Assembly: GCF_048544455.1 (NCBI RefSeq)
Contig: NC_133534.1
Coordinates: 225,336,292 to 225,400,291, forward strand
Source: Silene latifolia
Taxonomy: Eukaryota; Streptophyta; Magnoliopsida; Caryophyllales; Caryophyllaceae
Direction: 5' to 3'
Length of the DNA stretch: 64,000 bases
Shown: piece by piece, positions 46,147 to 56,009 of the stretch
Position numbering within the stretch: position 1 is the first letter of the stretch
How the letters are laid out: the number at the start of each line of letters is the position of its first letter
Program-made: the position numbers and the translations under genes
Notes under the pieces: generated by a model
Database searches by the model: none
The model's input: only the letters and a program-made list of their open reading frames with translations
Told to the model about the DNA's origin: nothing

Positions 46147-48011
46147 GATTGATTCTAGCTCTGTGCCTTCCACTAGCTCGACTTCTAGTTTGTCCTTGTC
46201 TGAGACGGTGGTCCCTGCTGTCACCACCGCCTCCACTTCTGTTAGTACCGCAGCTCGTGTGTTCTTAGTCTACGCTGCTGGTACTGTTTTTGCTCCGGCT
46301 AGCACTGCTGGTAGCCCTGTTTCAGCTACCACCTCAGTCACAGCCACTACTACTGCTAACACTGCTGCTAGCCTTTCTCCCCCAGTGGCGGTCACAGCTG
46401 CAGCCACAACCTCTACTTCAGCCACGGTGAGCACACCTGTGGCGGACTCACCTACAGCCGCAGCTACTTTTAGGGCGGCCCTAGTTCCTCGTACCGTCAC
46501 TGAACGGTCTTCTACTTCAGGTTCTAGAGGCCGGGGTCGCGGTCGTGCTTCACCTGCTGCTGGCTGTGTTACGATCCGAGTAGACGACACTCTTGACTCC
46601 CACCCTGCGTTCCCCAGGTAACTTTTATTAATGGTGTTCATCGTAAGAGGTTTTATGACTTAGTTGACTGTTATTTTCTCCCTACGCGCTTCTTTGCCGT
46701 ACGTCACTTCAGAGGCTCGGCTTCTACGAGCCAGTCTGTGAGCTTTTACGGGGCACGGGGATGGCCGGACTCATCACTATGAGTGGCCACACTTTTAGGG
46801 AGCTGAGCCTTGAGTTTTTCAGCTCCTTTACCTTCTCCTCCGGGGCACACGACGTTGTCCCTACTAGTCTTTCTGTGTCCTTCCGGTTGTATAACCGGAC
46901 CTTTTCTATGACACTTGAGGAGTTTGGTACCCGACTCGGCCTTTCCTTTACGGGCGTCATTGCTGCCCCTAGGAAGGTCATTAGTCTGCTTTGGCGGAAT
47001 TTGGCACAGACTCCTTTTCACGAGCAGAAGCTCGCTCAGGTCCACCTACCCCCCGCTCGTTACTTCCTCAGACTGATGGGAAGTACTATTTTTGGCCGAA
47101 AGGAGCCAAACAACATCAACAACAATGAGCTTTCTATCTTAGGCGGTTACCTGAACATCGACGGCAAGGGCCCCTTTACCCTCAACATTGCTTATTTGAC
47201 CGCCAAGTACTTCCAGGCTCAGGGAGAGAAGCTCATGGGCACTATTGTCTGCGGTGGCATATCCACCTTTCTTGCCCGTTCTCTCCTCACCGTCTTGCCT
47301 CGTAACTTACCTTATATAGACGGTGATAGGTATTTGAGCCTAGCTGCCATGCACTCTCAGACTTGGCTGACCACAGACTACCGAACATGGAAGATAGATG
47401 GTTCCTTCTCCGTGGACCTTCCCTGTGACACTCTTCCCCGTCTTGCCCCTTTGCCCACTGTTGCATGGAGTTCTCGACCACCACCTCTACCCGAGTACCA
47501 CCTCCAGGTCCGCCCACCTACTACCTTACCCGCCGCACCTTCCACGGGTGACCAGACTTCCACGGCCACACCTACCTCGATCCCTACTCCTACTACTCCC
47601 GCACCTGCTGACCAGACACAGGCGCAGCCAGTCCTACCGGATAATTTTGTACCTCCTCCACCCTTTGAGGCGTCCTCGATCATGGACCAAGGGCGCAGTG
47701 ACGGTTTGTTAGTTGAGATTGCAGAGAGACAGGCTCGTATGGAGCGGGACATAGCTTTGACTTTGTTCCCTCTATACGAGTATCAAATGAGGGGACACCG
47801 TCCGATCCCAGAGGGTTGGCCACACCCTTCCTTTTACCGGTACCCAGCTGAGGGGTACCCGGAGTCTGCTAGTGAGGAGGAGGAGGAGGACGAGGACCCG
47901 GCGGCGGCAGCGGAGAAAGCTCGAGCTGAGCAGAGGAGGAGGAGGAGAGATCAGGAGGTGGATCCATACTACACGGTGGAGGACGTGCGTGACGACGAGC
48001 CTGACGAGTAG
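46147..48011 (+). pseudogene. Athila ORF1-like protein of C (frameshifted)
   Basis: The N-terminal part (to 46621) is very rich in Ser, Thr, Ala and Pro with a basic SRGRGRGRA patch. Frame changes occur near 46615 and between about 46735 and 46775, joining it to INGVHRKRFYDLVDCYF and then to a 416-codon frame (46761-48011). This last part has the pattern of the Arabidopsis Athila ORF1 family: LSVSFRLYNRTFSMTLEEFG, then LGLSF, RYFLRLMGSTIFGRKE, and GTIVCGGISTFLARSL. A Pro/Thr-rich stretch and an acidic C-terminal tail (SEEEEEDEDP) follow. The ATG at 46761 is probably not the original start. The function of this family is unknown. It sits where an env-like ORF would be, but I see no signal peptide or membrane segment. 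Frames on the other strand at 47287-47752 are shadows. Confidence 0.78.
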
Positions 48012-49734
48012 TTGCTGGTCTACTCACTTCCCCAGTTTTCTGACTGGTTTGGGGAAGTTCGTGTTTTGTATGTTTATTCTCGCTCTTTTATTTATTTTGT
48101 CTCCTTTTTATTTTATTGTTTTTCTTTCTTTATTGGTTGTATATTCCCGCTCCCCCCGTATATATTTCTTTGGTGATCTTTGGAGGACAACGAGGGCGTT
48201 GTCCGTTTTGGTTTGGGGAGGGTATTGCATCCTTTTGAGTCTGCATTTGCATTTGTTTTGCATTCATGTTTCTATTTTTCAGCTTGCATTCGTATTTATT
48301 TCATTAAAATTCAAAAAACAAAAAAACAAAAAAATTAGAAAAAATTCAAAAAATTCAAAAATATTCACGTTTATTTTGCATATAGGTTGAGTCGGAATGG
48401 TAGATTTCCGTGATGATATTGCATTATAACTTATCATTTTACTTGAGCCTTGCACTTCTGTTGATGGTTATTAGCTTTGTCATACGCATAGTCTACGAGT
48501 TTTTGTTCAAATATAGCTGACTGTTTAGACTTGACTTGATAAATTGGCAACCTACTTTACAATTTCTGAGATTTAGAGCCCATAACTGGTGACATTCATG
48601 ACCAGTTCATTAGGAATTGAGAGTAGTACTCCTTGCATAGTATGTTCATCATTTTTGCACTTTTATGACATTCGATTTCTTGTCAAATGCACACATTCGG
48701 GTTTGTGGTCGGTGTCACATGCAGGGAGGTGCTTGCAAATTTTTCCCTTTTCTTATATTTTTCACCCATTTAGCACCACTTAAGCCAAAACTTGCCTTTT
48801 TGACCCATTAGCTACATCCCAAACTGAGCCTGCCTAGTCAAGCTAGTTTAGCATGTCTTTTGTGGTATGATTTTCCGTCTGCAGTTCGGCCCGTATCATT
48901 TTGATTGGAGTTGGTGTAAATAAAGGAAGGGAGAATGAGAATGAATAAAAAAAAAAATGAAATTGAAAAAAAAAAGGAAAAACGTGAATATAGAAAAAAA
49001 AATGAAAAAGAAAATCACGTTGTACAGTGAAAAACCAGAAGAATGAAGATCAAAAATATTTGGGCTGGTTTGATTTTGAGTCCGTCTGTATTCATTTCTA
49101 TCTTGTGACGGTCTCACTCTTCCGTTTTATTCCATATTTTTGAGGAGATAGTGTATATGATTAGTGAGTTGTGTGCCAAATGAAGGACACTTGTACTTTA
49201 TTTTCCAGTCAGTTGAGATTTGGACGGTCTTATATGGTCCTGTTTAGGAACTAGCTTGGCGCTTTTACCTCCACATTACCATAACTTGTTTTGCCTTTTC
49301 TCACCTGAACCTCACTATTCCCATATCATTTGTAAGTCCTCGGCTGTGACGGACATTATTGGTTGGAGTGTGTGCATTAGTACTTGAATTGTCTTTCATT
49401 TTTGTTGCATGCATGCTATGTAGGTCGCAGTTTAGGTGAGTGAATGTATTTCTCTTCTTCTCTTACACATATATTATTCACCTTTTGCTTCATGAGAGAA
49501 GAGTGACCACGTGAGAGTCCGATTTTGTTGGTCTAGCAAGGTCGATAGGTCGGCTATATTTCTAAACAACTTATAACTCGTTTGCATATTGACTGCATAG
49601 CTATAACTGTTAATTTTTGTTGCATTAAATTGGCTCAAGTAAACAAGTTAAGTTAGCTCTGAGTTTTCATTTCCGTTCCATTAGTTGCATTTTAGTTTAC
49701 TCGACGACGAGTCAAGGTTCGGTTTGGGGAGATT
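48012..49734 (+). other. 3' non-coding region of C
   Basis: There is no gene. It includes A-rich tracts (48305-48365 and 48945-49015), a run of C-rich words near 48140-48160, and blocks that align with Z (1187-2040 and 11100-11595). It ends with the polypurine tract GGTTTGGGGAGA before the 3' LTR. Conservation between two families with different LTRs suggests a cis function. Confidence 0.75.
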
Positions 49735-51206
49735 TGATACGCGCATTTTGTATAGTCTTTTTAGCCTATTTCAGCACGTATTTCCATGTACTTTTGTACT
49801 GTTTATATTGCATTTTGCCCCGAATTGGCTACTTTGGTTCGTTTTGTCCGTTTGGTAGGAATGAACGTGAAAGTAGTGGAATCGTACCATTTTCGTCCCT
49901 TTTTGCATGCATTTTGAGGAGACGGGATTGTTCAGAGTGAGATCTTGCATTGGGATGCGTGAAGGAACGGTCTACGGAGCAGTCGGTCACGAGTTTGAGC
50001 TGTTTTGGAGGAAGTACACTCGATCGAGTGGTTTCTATGGCTGAGGTTGGTCGATCGAGTAGTATTGTACTCGATCAAGAAGTGCTGGAATTAGGAGTTA
50101 CTCGATCGAGTAACAATTTTGCTCGATCGAGTAGATATTTTGGAGAAGTACTCGATCGAGTTGTTTCAGACTACTCGATCGAGTGGTTTTGGCTGTCATG
50201 GGTTTTAATTAGTCCGTGAACGTGTTTTAGCTTATGGACTTAGTAATTTTTCTATTTAAACGCATAATAACTAGGTCATTGGCATTGGGTTTTTTACCTA
50301 TCATTTTGACATTACGCTAGAACGCTTCTCTTTTCCTTTCACTGTAACTTTGTTTTCGGGGTTATTTAGCTCGGATTTGTTTGTTCTTTACGTCGGATTC
50401 TTGCGATTGTAATCTCTTTCTCCCTTTTTAATATTAATCTTTCATTTATTCATCTTAATTACTTGTTTTGCTCTTCCCTAATTCCTGCCCTAATCTTTGT
50501 TTATGCATTTTAATTATTATTTCATCATGCTTTATATTAGTTATTTTAATATTGTTATTATTGACAACATTAGCGATATGAGTAGCTAAATCATTTCATG
50601 TTGGGATTAGGGGATCTGCGGTAGAAATGTGACGATGTAGTAAATAGGTTAGATGAATTAATTGTGAGACTCTGTCCCCATAGCAATATAACTGTATTTA
50701 CCGACTTAGTTGAGTGCACGCTTCTGAGTCACCTTTTTAATCTGGTTAAATTTAATCCTGCAGGATCGGAAGATTGAACTAAATAGGCCTACTATGAACA
50801 GTAGACTACCCTGACAAGGACGGAATTTAAGTTAGTGGTAATTTAGGATAGAAAGTGGACCGGAAGGACTTTTCCATATCCGTCTCGCAGTAATTTATCT
50901 AAGTTGTTTACAGTTGAGTCACTGGACAACCGTAGTAAACTGAAATCCTGACATGTCCCTTCTCTATTGATAGTTTAATCTCATTTTCTGCCTTTATTGC
51001 TTTTTCCTTGCTTCTCTTCCTTTAAACCTTTTAGTTTAGAAAATCAAATTACAACTCCCCCCCCCCCCCCCCCCCCCCCCCCAATTTGTGACCAAATAGA
51101 CGGACTCTTACAGATATCTTGCCTCCCTGAGGAGATCGACCTGACTTCCCTAGCTATATAGTTAGTTTAGTTAGTTCTTTTTGATAGGTATACGACAGCC
51201 CTGTCA
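49735..51206 (+). repeat. 3' LTR of C
   Basis: It starts TGATACGCGC and ends CCCTGTCA. It has one palindrome fewer than the 5' LTR and a 26-C tract (51057-51082) against 15 in the 5' LTR. Confidence 0.92.
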
Positions 51207-51709
51207 CGGTCCAGGATCGACAAAAGAGTTATGCAGATCTACATCGTCGGGATATAGAGTTTCATGTTGGGGACAAGGTTCTTTTGAAAGTGTCTCCTAT
51301 GCGTGGGGTCATGAGATTTGGTAAGAAAGGGAAGTTGAGCCAGAAGTTCACAGGACCGTATGAGATCTTAGATCGTGTGAGTGAGGTTGCTTATCGGTTA
51401 GCTTTACCATCTGCTTTGGATAGAGTACATAATGTGTTTCATGTATCTCAGCTGCGAAAGTATGTTAGTGATCCGTCACATGTGCTAGAGGTAGAGAACA
51501 TAGAGCTGGAAGAGTATTTGTCTTATCTTGAGGTGCCTAAACAGATTCTTAATCGAAAGGTTAGGAAAACTAGACATGGTGAGACAGTATTGCTTAAGGT
51601 TCTTTGGTCTAACCATGAGGTTGAGGAGGCTACATGGGAGGCGAAAGAGGCTATGAGGGAGCGGCATTCGTCTCTTTTTGATCAGGTATGTATGGTTACG
51701 GGGACGTAA
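51207..51709 (+). pseudogene. pol: pol of E, part 3: integrase C-terminus and chromodomain
   Basis: After element C the frame resumes with [16 protein letters not shown] and is open from 51284 to the stop at 51707-51709. It contains the integrase C-terminal region ([48 protein letters not shown]) and a Tekay-type chromodomain (YLEVPKQILNRKVRKTRHGE, VLWSNHEVEEATWE). Chromodomains of this type bind modified histone tails and bias insertion toward heterochromatin. This domain is better preserved than that of B2, which carries a frameshift. Confidence 0.9.
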
Positions 51710-51951
51710 CCTTGTTTCTTTTAAGGGGGGGGGGGGGGTAGGAGATGGTCGCATAAAGTTTTTACAGGTTTTATGTTGGTTTTGATATAGTAAGTAGTTG
51801 TTTTGAGTCGGGTTGAGTTGGTTTGGGAAGTATGTTTTGGAGTTTTATATTAAGTTTTGTTTATGTTGTTGTGTCGAGAGGATGTTAGTGTGCTTTTGTT
51901 TTGGTTGTGGTTTGAACTTCGGGGACGAAGTTCTTTTTAAGGAGGGAAGAC
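51710..51951 (+). promoter_or_regulatory. 3' UTR of E with 14-G tract, hairpin and polypurine tract
   Basis: A run of 14 G lies at 51725-51738. The 20-mer hairpin GAACTTCGGGGACGAAGTTC is at 51914-51933, followed by the polypurine tract AAGGAGGGAAGA next to the 3' LTR. Confidence 0.85.
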
Positions 51952-52541
51952 TGTAATACTACGGTTTTATGTGTCTTGGGGCACTCTATCGAGTGGGGCT
52001 TACTCTGTCAAGTAAGTTTGGTTTTAAGCAAAACAGTAGTCTGCCTGATGGGTACTCGATCGAGTAAGCTTGGCACTCGATCGAGTAAGGGTCGTTCGAT
52101 CGAGTAAGTGACTTACTCGATCGAGTAAGTCGGTTAACGGGTGATTTGCGACGGGTTTGTTAATAATGCGGATTAATAAATATTCTTTCGTCATCTATTC
52201 CTAAAACACTTTCTACAAACCTAAATCACAATCAAGGAGAAGTTTCAAGTTACGTTGCTTAATCCCTTTGCATTATTAGCAAATCCCGGAGCTAGAAGTG
52301 TCGGTTTTCATCGTTCTTTATACCTCTGTGATCCTTGCGTCGTGGATAAGTTCTACATATAATTTTCTTATCGTTTCGTTAAGTTTGGTTAAACCCTAAT
52401 TTGGGGATTTGGGGGTTTTTGGTGATAATGTGGTTATAGTAGTGATAATATGTATGTATGTATAGGAGGAGGGTTCGTTGAGGGGAGATTCTGAGACAGC
52501 TGCTTGATCGTCTGATTTCGTGTTGCTTTCCAGGTAGGGTT
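51952..52541 (+). repeat. 3' LTR of E, first part
   Basis: It starts TGTAATACTACGG and carries four palindrome sites at about 52050-52130 with an arrangement different from B2 and F. It is cut at 52541 by F; TSD GGGTT is at 52537-52541. Confidence 0.92.
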
Positions 52542-53979
52542 TGTAATACTACGGTTTTATGAGTCTCTGGGTACTCTATCGAGTGGGCCTTACTCTGTCG
52601 AGTAAGGGTATTTTGCGATTTAAAATAGTTTCTGACCTGTTGGGTACTCGATCGAGTAGCCTTGGTACTCGATCGAGTAGGCGGCACTCGATCGAGTAGG
52701 CGGCACTCGATCGAGTACGTCAGTTACTCGATCGAGTAGCCCGGTTTACGGGTAATGTTTTGTCGGGTTTTGTTAATAAAGCGAATTAATATATAAACAC
52801 TTCCGTCACTTTCATAATATGCTTTTACAAACCTAATTACTTTCAAAAGAGATTTCAACCTACGTACTTCGCACTCATCGCATTATTGACAAATCCCGGA
52901 GCTTGGAAAGTCGGAATTTATCTTTCTTTACATCTTTGTGTTCCTTGTGTCGAGGGTAAGATCTACGTACCGAATTTGTTATATTTAATTAAGTTTCGTT
53001 AAACCCTAATTTTGGGAATTGGGGGATTTGTGTTAGTTTTGTGTTGTTAGTGATATATGTGATGTTATGTTAGGAGGAGGATTCGTAGAGGAGGCTTTTT
53101 TATAACAGCTGTTGAGATCGTCAGACTGTATTGCATTCCAGGTAGGGTTACCCAACTCAGTATTAGTCCCATAATGTGTTGGTGGTGATTTGTGATTGTT
53201 GATTGTTATCATACGAGTATTGTGACGGTTGTTGGTTTTGATTGCTGGTTAGTAGTTGTGATTGTTTGTATCTGTTTGTGTTCATCGGGGTGCGTCCCTG
53301 GCTTAGTGGAGTCACTTGCGGGAGTGGCTTCACGCCCATTATTCGCCTTCTGTGGAACTCGCCACAGAAGGGATGTGCACATTAATGGATTTGGGTTTAT
53401 CGCTCGACGGAGATGAGCGGGGCTTAGGTGGGAACGGCTGCGGTCCCCAGCGGCGGCGAGGAGTAACTTTGTTGCGATGGGTACTGCAGCGGGGCTACAC
53501 ACTTTAGTGTGTAGTCAGTATTGTGGAGTTGGTGATGGAGTTCGGAGTACATCTGTGACGATTGAGCTATGTTGTTTGTTGTATTGTTGAGTTATATAAA
53601 TTGTGTGATTAGTACTGACCCCGTTTATTATTTTAAAAACTGTGGTGATCCATTCGGGGATGGTGAGCAGTTGTTGAGCAGGTATGAGTCAAGATACATG
53701 GGCTAGCTGGGATGTGTCACCTTCAGATGATAGAGTCTTCCGCTGTAGCTTTAGTAGTTTGTCAGACATTTTCATTTAGTTGATTAGACAGTTGTTTTGA
53801 GAACATGTAACCCGTATTTTGGGAATTTGGTTTTGGATTGTATTCTTTCACTAAACTTATACTATTTAAATGTCGTTTCGTTATTGTCTTATGATTATCA
53901 TTGCCTCGGGGAACCGAGATGGTAACAGCTTTATACCTGAGTGGTCCTGGTAAGGCACTTGGAGTATGGGGGTGTTACA
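52542..53979 (+). repeat. 5' LTR of F
   Basis: The ends are TGTAATACTACGG and GTGTTACA. Five palindrome sites lie at about 52645-52740, including an exact tandem pair of a 19-bp unit at 52681-52718 that is single in the 3' LTR. Confidence 0.93.
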
Positions 53980-53982
53980 AAA

Positions 53983-53994
53983 TGGTATCAGAGC
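53983..53994 (+). promoter_or_regulatory. Primer-binding site of F
   Basis: TGGTATCAGAGC lies three bases after the LTR and is of initiator-Met type. Confidence 0.92.
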
Positions 53995-54852
53995 GACGAT
54001 CCTGAAACCTGTAACTAATGAATATAATGAACATAGGGAGTCAATTAAAATGAACCCGGGGTAAAGGTTGTAGGAGCTAATGCAAAGGCTTGGGAGACGT
54101 CCTAAAGTCGCGAACTCGCCCTACAATTTTGAACCGGTCACATGGGGGGTATGTGTCAAGGTCGTATGTGGTGTTTGTCAGCTTATATGAACGTAACGAT
54201 GTATGTTGTGAATAGTTGGATGTTGGGAGTAGAAGATTGAAATTGTGATTGAAAATTTGGTGGGGGTATGTACATATGTTGGTTTGAATAAAGAAGCATG
54301 ATGGTTGTTTATTATGTGGCATTTGATAACATGAAATAGTTTATTTTGTTGATTGAATGAGGAATTGTGTAGAATTGCATGCTTAGTTATATTACAATGT
54401 TGAGATTATGAAGTCGCATACTATGTTGGGTTATGAGAGATAACATGCGGGTAGTATGTACGAGTCAGCATGACTCGATCGAGTAGGGGGCACTCGATCG
54501 AGTAGGGGAGGTACTCGATCGAGTGGGTCTGACTTGATCGAGTGGGTATTTTGACGTTTTTATGATCAGAAGCGTGTTTTGGGGTACTCGATCGAGTACA
54601 TAGGGGCACTCGATCGAGTAGGGGTCACTCGATCGAGTGGCCGTGATACTCGGTCGAGTATGTTAGAGATCGAAGGTCCGTTTTGGGTCCGAAGTCGGGG
54701 CACTCGATCGAGTATGGTGGGCACTCGATCGAGTAGCCTCTACTCGATCGAGTAGGTTTAGGCACTCGATCGAGTGGGTTGGGGCGATTTGTTTTTGTGT
54801 TTTGGGTTATAGTACGTGTGTTTATATCTACCTTTTCTTATATAGTTTCAAG
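53995..54852 (+). repeat. Leader of F with a 12-site palindrome array
   Basis: There is no gene. Twelve ACTCGATCGAGT-type sites, ten perfect over CTCGATCGAG, lie at about 54473-54778, followed by the pre-gag block tctaccttttcttatatag. This is the most complete array in the window. Confidence 0.88.
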
Positions 54853-56007
54853 ATGCCGCCAAAGAAAACCGCTTTGTATGCGAGAGCTGAGAGCATGAAC
54901 ATCGACGATATAGTTAAGATGTTGGAGCATCAAGATGCTCTTACAGAGGCCCTAAAGAGAGTGGGGAAGGATAAGGAGGTTGATCACTCTAAGATCAGTC
55001 TTTATATAGTGAGGTTTAACCCAAAGGAGTACAAGGGGACCGGGGAGCCAATTCTTCTTGATAATTGGCATCGTGAGATGGAGAACATTCTGGACCTGGT
55101 ACATTGTCCTGATGAGATGAAAGTAGAACAAGCTGCGTTCTACTTGAGGGAGGCGGCCGGTGAGTGGTGGGATAAGGTGAAAGTGAGTGCTAGAGAGATG
55201 TATACGAAGCAGGGTCTGCCTGCTATACCTTGGGAAGAGTTCCGGAGGGCTATGAGGAGAGAGTTTGTACCTGAGCATGTGAGGAGTAAGCCGAGGGAAG
55301 AGTTTGATGGGTTTAGGATGATATCGATATGTCGGTTCTTTGAGTACTACAAGCGGTTTAATGAGAAGTCTAGATACGGCCGAGGACATGGGTTTGAGTG
55401 AGGAGAACCTAGTATTTGAGATTTGAGAGGGGTTGACCCCGGGATTATGGACAAGTTACCCGTGGGAGTCCTTGCGATGTTAAGGAAGCTTATGAGAGGG
55501 CTGGGAGATCTGAGAGGTTGGTGGAGATGGCCCGGGAGAGAAGTAGTGAGAAAAGAAAGGCTGAGAGTGAAGGTTTGTGGCCAATCTAATTTCAAGAAAA
55601 GCAACCACAGTCAGGTTAGAGCGTTTTCTTCTGGTTCAGGGTTCAGTGTTGGGGCTTCCTTTGGGCGTGGCCGTAGAAGCGGTAGTGGTATTTGGGGGAT
55701 GACTTGCTTTCGCTGTGGCAGTGTAGGCCAGAAGAGACATGAGTGCACGAGTGTACCTGGAGCTTTTCAGAGATCGGCTCGGGGAGCTATTCTCGGGGCG
55801 GCACGAGTTATGCGAGTAATGCGGACCAGGGTGGATCATGGTCTAACCCGGGGAGGTCGAGCAACCGGGGGTGGAGGTAACCGCAATGGCGGTAATTCTT
55901 ATCAGAAACCAGCTACGAACAACAACAACAATCAGGGGTCGGGTGCTAAGCCGACCACATCGGCCCAAAAGATCTTGTCCGGGGAGGTGGACGGAAGACC
56001 GATGGAA
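54853..56007 (+). pseudogene. gag: gag of F (frameshifted)
   Basis: The ATG at 54853 starts MPPKKTALYARAESMNIDD. The gag domain is good to about 55310 (FNPKEYKGTGEP, AAGEWWDKVKV, PWEEFRRAMRREFV). Local changes then give DGFRMISICRFFEYY, and a 1-base insertion near 55378 leads to a stop at 55399-55401. Further indels near 55405-55490 follow. In the next frame (from 55423) the zinc knuckle at 55705-55746 reads CFRCGSVGQKRHEC, so the zinc-binding His is Gln. A Gly/Asn-rich tail then leads to the protease region after another frame change near 56007. Confidence 0.88.
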
Positions 56008-56009
56008 AG

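Larger units (their letters stand above)
27622..51206 (+). mobile_element. Element C: Athila-like, gag-pro plus ORF1-like, no reverse transcriptase
   Basis: LTRs of 1477 and 1472 bp bound an internal region that carries an Asp-type PBS, gag, three tandem protease units, an ORF1-like gene and a long 3' non-coding region. Flanking 5-mers are CGACC (27617-27621) and CGGTC (51207-51211), a TSD with two changes; the host reading of E is restored exactly by removing C plus one 5-mer. Copia element D is nested at 31914-40869. Without D the element is about 14.6 kb. No reverse transcriptase, RNase H or integrase motif is visible anywhere, so C depended on another element. Confidence 0.9.

Noticed and set aside
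47287-47752. Minus-strand frames under the ORF1-like gene
   Set aside because: They are shadows produced by the GC-rich Pro/Thr coding of the plus-strand frame; no domain is seen.
46147-48011. Envelope glycoprotein
   Set aside because: The position fits, but there is no signal peptide or membrane segment and the domain matches Athila ORF1.
54473-54778. CRISPR-like array
   Set aside because: The repeats are short palindromes with uneven spacing inside a plant retrotransposon leader; there are no unique spacers of constant length and no cas genes.
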